Below are positions 60,807 to 64,000 of a DNA stretch of 64,000 bases, one piece after another (the stretch's first letter is position 1; the number at the start of each line of letters is the position of its first letter). The position numbers and the translations under genes were made by a program. Source of the stretch: Streptomyces sp. AC1-42W (GTDB taxonomy: Bacteria; Actinomycetota; Actinomycetes; Streptomycetales; Streptomycetaceae); NCBI RefSeq assembly GCF_003248355.1, contig NZ_QKWY01000002.1, forward strand, positions 1,240,001 through 1,304,000. The letters are read 5' to 3'. The notes beneath the pieces were generated by a model. That model searched no databases. It was not told the origin of the DNA and was given only the letters and a program-made list of their open reading frames with translations.

Positions 60807-61778
60807 GTGGCTGTACAGAACCTTAGCCCCGCCCTGCCGATGTCCGCTCGCTCGGCTCCGTATCCGAAGGCCAGTCCTGGTTACGGCAAGCGTGCCGTTC
60901 CCGGCCAGCGCCCGCCTGCCGCCGACGACTTCGCGTTCCTGCCCGAGCGGGAGCGGTACATCGCCGGGTACGTCGACACGCTTCCCGACGGTGCGGCGAT
61001 GAGCATCAAGTCCCTGGCCAAGTGCCAGCCCCTGTACGGGCAGATGGCCGTCGGCAGCGCACTGCGCGCCCTGGCCGTGGCAGGCCATCTGCGCCAGGTC
61101 CGCTGCGCGGTCGACGACGGCGAGGGCCTCCGCTGGGTCACCCGCACCTTCTGGTCGCGCACGGCCCGCGACAACGAGTGGTGGACCACCTTCCTCACCG
61201 CCGAGGAGACCCGCTGCGCCCCGCAGCCGGCCATGGGCCCGCCGCCGTCTTGGGTTCCAGTCGAACCCGCCGCCCCGGAGGCGGTGGAGGCCCCGGCGCC
61301 CGCCCCGGCCCTGCCGCGGCAGCGCACCGATGAGCCGCAAGGCCCCTCGCCCGCGTACCTCGCCCTGGCAGAGCTCGGCCGTACCGATCCCCGCCTGGTC
61401 CTGTCCGCCGCCGACTGCGTGGCGCTGGAACAGCTGGCCGCTCAGTGGTTCGCTCGTGGCGCGGACGCGAACCACCTCACCCGCGCCCTCACTGCCGGCC
61501 TTCCCGAAGCCGTCGACTCACCCGTCGGCTTCGTCCGCCGCCGCCTCGTCGACAAGCTCCCGCCGCATCTCCCCGCCCCCGTCACACGGGCCGCCCCCGC
61601 CCGCCACCTGATGATCGAGTGCGCCGACTGCCGCACACCCGGCCCGCCCGAGGTCTTCCGCGACGGCCTCTGCGGCCCCTGCCTCCGCAGCACCCCCGCC
61701 CCTGACGAGCCCCCCACCCCCGACCGCGACGTCCAATCCCACGTACAACATCTCCGCGAACAACTGAGGGCCCGCTGA
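60807..61778 (+). CDS. MarR-like winged-helix protein with C-terminal zinc-finger-like motif
   Basis: 323 residues from GTG 60807 with AAGGAAAG. Residues ~45-115 look like a winged helix (LPDGAAMSIKSLAKCQPLYGQMAVGSALRALAVAGHLRQV, RWVTRTFWSRTARDNEWW), a Pro/Ala linker follows, then helices (LTRALTAGLPEAVDSPVGFVRRRLVDKLPP) and a CxxC-x-CxxC motif (IECADCRTPGP, GLCGPCLR). Streptomyces carry several paralogues, often labelled MarR-family, with unknown targets. Confidence 0.78.
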   Translation: MAVQNLSPALPMSARSAPYPKASPGYGKRAVPGQRPPAADDFAFLPERERYIAGYVDTLPDGAAMSIKSLAKCQPLYGQMAVGSALRALAVAGHLRQVRCAVDDGEGLRWVTRTFWSRTARDNEWWTTFLTAEETRCAPQPAMGPPPSWVPVEPAAPEAVEAPAPAPALPRQRTDEPQGPSPAYLALAELGRTDPRLVLSAADCVALEQLAAQWFARGADANHLTRALTAGLPEAVDSPVGFVRRRLVDKLPPHLPAPVTRAAPARHLMIECADCRTPGPPEVFRDGLCGPCLRSTPAPDEPPTPDRDVQSHVQHLREQLRAR

Positions 61779-61801
61779 ACGCCTCCCCGGGTTCGATAGA
61801 A

Positions 61802-62401
61802 GTGATCATACGAGGCGTTTCCGCAGGCTCATTGGATTCGGTGCGGCCTGGCTACGCCGGGACCATGGCAGCAGAGGTGGCAGCAGCGAAAACGGATCTC
61901 AGAGTGCCCGTGAAGCTTCCTGACCGAACCGAGGCCAAGCTGAGCCCTGGTGAGCACAGCGAACTCATAGGGGCCGTCGTCGAACGCTTCGCATCGCAGT
62001 TCGCCCCCGGAGGTACGATCGTCTACCTGGGCGACACGGGCTCCAAGTGGATCGTCAACAAGCCCGAGTACCTCGCGGAGCTCGGCGTGATCGTGGATGC
62101 CCACGGCAAGATGCCCGACGTGCTCATCCACTACACGGACAGGGACTGGCTGGTGCTCGTGGAGGCGGTCACCTCCACCGGGCCGGTCAACGGTCTACGG
62201 GTCGCACAGCTCAAGAAGCTCTTCGAGGGGGCGCGCCCGGGGCTGGTTTTCGTCACCGCCTTCCAGACGAAAAAGAAGTTCCGACAGTTCGTGGCCGACA
62301 TCGCGTGGGAAACAGAGGTCTGGGTCGCGGAGGAGGAGACACACATGGTGCACTTCAACGGCGAGCGCTTCCTCGGTCCCTACGGCGAGACTCACGAGTA
62401 G
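61802..62401 (+). CDS. BsuBI/PstI-type restriction endonuclease domain, orphan
   Basis: 199 residues from GTG 61802, or 178 from ATG 61865, neither with a strong ribosome site. Matches the catalytic C-terminal half of BsuBI/PstI enzymes (CTGCAG cutters of ~320 residues): LPDRTEAKLSPGEHSELIGAVVE, IVYLGDTGSKW, HGKMPDVLIHYTDRDWLVLVEAVTSTGPV (PD and E residues of the nuclease site), WETEVWVAEEETHMVHFNGERFLGPYG. The N-terminal half and a modification methylase are absent from both sides, so this may be a remnant or a re-purposed nuclease. Confidence 0.85.
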   Translation: MIIRGVSAGSLDSVRPGYAGTMAAEVAAAKTDLRVPVKLPDRTEAKLSPGEHSELIGAVVERFASQFAPGGTIVYLGDTGSKWIVNKPEYLAELGVIVDAHGKMPDVLIHYTDRDWLVLVEAVTSTGPVNGLRVAQLKKLFEGARPGLVFVTAFQTKKKFRQFVADIAWETEVWVAEEETHMVHFNGERFLGPYGETHE

Positions 62402-62408
62402 ACGACGA

Positions 62409-62436
62409 GGGCCGCCCCGCGAGGCGGAGCGGCCCC
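62409..62436. terminator. Terminator hairpin after the nuclease gene
   Basis: GGGCCGCCCCGC pairs with GCGGAGCGGCCCC (one bulge) around GAG, 8 bases beyond the stop. The bases to 62529 show nothing else. Confidence 0.78.
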
Positions 62437-62529
62437 AGGGTCCTGGCAACGTCGTCCGGTCGCTCTGCGACGTGAGGGTCGCGGGCAGGACCGGTATCCC
62501 GAAGCACACGTCGTGCCCGGAAGCGGACG

Positions 62530-62721
62530 TCAGAGCAAGTGGTCCGCCTTGCCGGCTTTGATGTCCTGGATCATCTGCGCGAGGGCCTCGCGGCTGTCAG
62601 TGAGGGCGTGCTCCTCGTCACCAGCGACGGCGATGTAGCTCCGCCCCTGGTTGTCGGTACCGATCCGGAAGCAGGAATTGCCCTCGCCGCAGAACGGCTC
62701 TTCCCATATGACGTCGGACAT
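62530..62721 (-). CDS. DUF397-domain small protein
   Basis: 63 residues from ATG 62721. Compact DUF397 layout: WEEPFCGEGNSCFRIGTDNQGRSYIAVAGDEE then LTDSREALAQMIQDIKAG. It lies 10 bases after the XRE-DUF5753 gene, the usual partner. In this abundant Streptomyces arrangement the pair resembles a toxin/antitoxin-like or regulator/antagonist system; which one is the effector is not settled here. Acidic, cytosolic. Confidence 0.82.
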   Translation of the reverse strand: MSDVIWEEPFCGEGNSCFRIGTDNQGRSYIAVAGDEEHALTDSREALAQMIQDIKAGKADHLL

Positions 62722-62731
62722 GACTGTCTCC

Positions 62732-63583
62732 TCAGAGCTGACGTGCGATGGCGTGAATGAAGTCCCGCGTGCGTTCCGGCGGCAGCGCGATGTTCTCCAT
62801 CCAGTCCAGATGCGCCCGGTACTTGGCCAACTGCGCCTCCTCGTGCAGGAAGAGAGGGCCGTGGGAATTGTCGATCTGAACCGTGTCGAGCCGGGGCACC
62901 GGCCCCTCGGCGTACAGGACGGTCTGCCCGGCACCGGGAAACGCCCCTGCCTCGAAGGGGATCACCAGAACGGTCACGTTCGGCTGTTCCGACTTCTTCA
63001 GCAGATGGTCCAGCTGCGAGCGGGCAACAGCGGGCCCGCCGAACTGCGTGCGAAGGGCGGCCTCGTGAATGATGCTCGTATATGGGGGCGCCGCATCCCC
63101 GTCCAGGACTTCCTGGCGTTCGACGCGGTGCAGGAGCCTTTGCCGCACCGCTTCCTCCGGGAGTCGGGGGATGACCACGCGGAAGAGGGCCAGGGCATGT
63201 TCCGCGATCTGGAGGAGGCCCGGGATGTGCAGCGGGTACGCGGCTCGCATCCGTCGCGCCGATGACTCCAGTTCGGCGATGTCGAGCAGCCCCGGCGGCA
63301 GCGAGCCCCGGTACCCTTCCCACCAGCCCCGGCCGCTCGGCTGCGCCAGTTCGACGAGCCCGTCGACGTAAGTCTCATCCGTGCAGCCACAGTTGAGGGC
63401 AAGTTCGCGCAGGCGCTCCGCACTGATGGGACGTGTGCCGGCCTCGATGTTCGAGATCTTGGGCCTGTCGACGCCGAGCAGGCTTGCCGCGGATTCAGCT
63501 GACAGGCTGCCCGACATCCGCATTCGCCGCAGCTCGGCCCCGAGCCGTTTCTGACGCTCTGTCGGAGACCTCCTGGCTGACAT
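62732..63583 (-). CDS. XRE regulator with DUF5753 domain (Scr1-type)
   Basis: 283 residues from ATG 63583. N-terminal HTH (LGAELRRMRMSGSLSAESAASLLGVDRPKISNIEAGTRPIS, ~14-55) and the DUF5753 domain from ~100: LHIPGLLQIAEHALALFRVVIPRLPEEAVRQRLLHRVERQEVL, IHEAALRTQFGG, VTVLVIPFEAGAFPGAGQTVLYA, LFLHEEAQLAKYRAHLDWM. Typical length. It reads away from the ATP-binding protein gene, with ~263 bases between the starts. Confidence 0.93.
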   Translation of the reverse strand: MSARRSPTERQKRLGAELRRMRMSGSLSAESAASLLGVDRPKISNIEAGTRPISAERLRELALNCGCTDETYVDGLVELAQPSGRGWWEGYRGSLPPGLLDIAELESSARRMRAAYPLHIPGLLQIAEHALALFRVVIPRLPEEAVRQRLLHRVERQEVLDGDAAPPYTSIIHEAALRTQFGGPAVARSQLDHLLKKSEQPNVTVLVIPFEAGAFPGAGQTVLYAEGPVPRLDTVQIDNSHGPLFLHEEAQLAKYRAHLDWMENIALPPERTRDFIHAIARQL

Positions 63584-63845
63584 GCCGTTCCTTTCTGCGC
63601 GCGATCACCGGCAGTCTGCCGCGTGAGCGGGCCCGATGCCCACGAAAGGGTGGGATTGGGAGATAGGCAGGGCAATTTTGCCCCTTCGGCGCTACATTCG
63701 GTAGCGCACTGCTCACGCAAAGGCGAGCCGAAGTGCATCGCGCGGTCCTGCCCGCAGCCTCCTTCCCTGGGAGGGGCGGTTCCGCGTCAGGGAGACAGGC
63801 CACAGCTCGTCCACGTACCGCACCGCCCTCGTCAGGGAGTCACCC

Positions 63846-64000
63846 ATGCGCGTTTCGCCGCTCACTTCACTCTGCCCCGCCGCCGGAACCTCGTACGCCC
63901 CGCCGCCCGGCCCGCACCCCAAGGGGCGCACGCGAGGCGGGCCCGGCCTGAGCTTCACGCTCCCCGGTGACATCCGCAGCGCGTCCATCGCCCGTACGGC
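63846..64000 (+). CDS. ATP-binding protein (anti-sigma-type), 5' part
   Basis: Frame open from ATG 63846 to the window edge, 51 codons seen. After a Pro/Gly-rich start it reads LSFTLPGDIRSASIARTA, the opening of HATPase_c_2-type (RsbW-like) proteins that stand divergent to XRE-DUF5753 genes in many Streptomyces. The ATP-binding motifs lie beyond the window, so this rests on context and a short match. Confidence 0.5.
   Translation, partial: MRVSPLTSLCPAAGTSYAPPPGPHPKGRTRGGPGLSFTLPGDIRSASIART

Noticed and set aside
1-64000. CRISPR arrays, rRNA or tRNA genes, riboswitches
   Set aside because: None was seen on either strand by eye; weak riboswitches cannot be excluded without a covariance search.

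Overview
The window is a high-GC actinobacterial chromosome segment, almost certainly Streptomyces. Codons are strongly GC3-biased, GTG starts and 4-base start/stop overlaps are frequent, and gene order (cystathionine gamma-synthase, threonine dehydratase, ABC transporter, greA, DUF4307 protein, mca, YyaL-type protein, GTP-PEP carboxykinase) is the order I recall from the S. coelicolor core. No rRNA, tRNA or CRISPR array was seen.

Region by region. 1-4.6 kb is core: metB-like partial gene, a small sigma factor with a membrane protein, MarR regulator, threonine dehydratase, ABC ATPase. About 4.67-18.0 kb is a decayed integrated element (prophage remnant) lying between the ABC ATPase and greA, where relatives have only the transporter permease. 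It holds a truncated native permease start, a complete translationally coupled substitute permease, a LexA/SOS-type palindrome, two identical 1,531-bp IS4-type insertion sequences with different perfect 10-bp target duplications, an IS5-type element with CTAG duplications, an XRE/DUF397/JmjC-oxygenase cassette, broken phage genes (class II ribonucleotide reductase, HTH protein, a small phage protein) and a large serine integrase split by the second IS4 copy. The integrase 3' end runs antisense through a permease fragment.

18.1-37.9 kb is core again: greA, DUF4307 protein, mca, an NB-ARC/TPR gene broken by one in-frame amber codon, a cluster of Ser/Thr kinase, FHA-like protein and secreted peptidase-inhibitor-I36-like proteins, a possible Fe-S/NO-stress cluster (SufR-like regulator, DUF6104, cupin, DUF2249 protein), Uma2 nuclease, YyaL-type thioredoxin protein, TetR, hemolysin III, PEP carboxykinase. 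37.9-50.6 kb has an aminotransferase, a secreted trypsin-like protease, a D-amino-acid catabolic group (D-aminoacylase, PLP D-amino-acid lyase, PfkB kinase, IclR, RidA), a coiled-coil Ser/Thr kinase and a GH18 chitinase with a DasR-type operator in its promoter.

50.9-60.4 kb is one Tad/Flp pilus locus (CpaB, CpaE-like ATPase, two TadE, CpaF, TadB, TadC, Flp-like pilin, TadG-like, lipoprotein, OmpA-like protein), with a base-composition change at the pilin gene. 60.8-64 kb is accessory: a winged-helix protein, an orphan BsuBI/PstI-type nuclease domain without methylase, and a DUF397 / XRE-DUF5753 / ATP-binding-protein trio that runs off the right edge.
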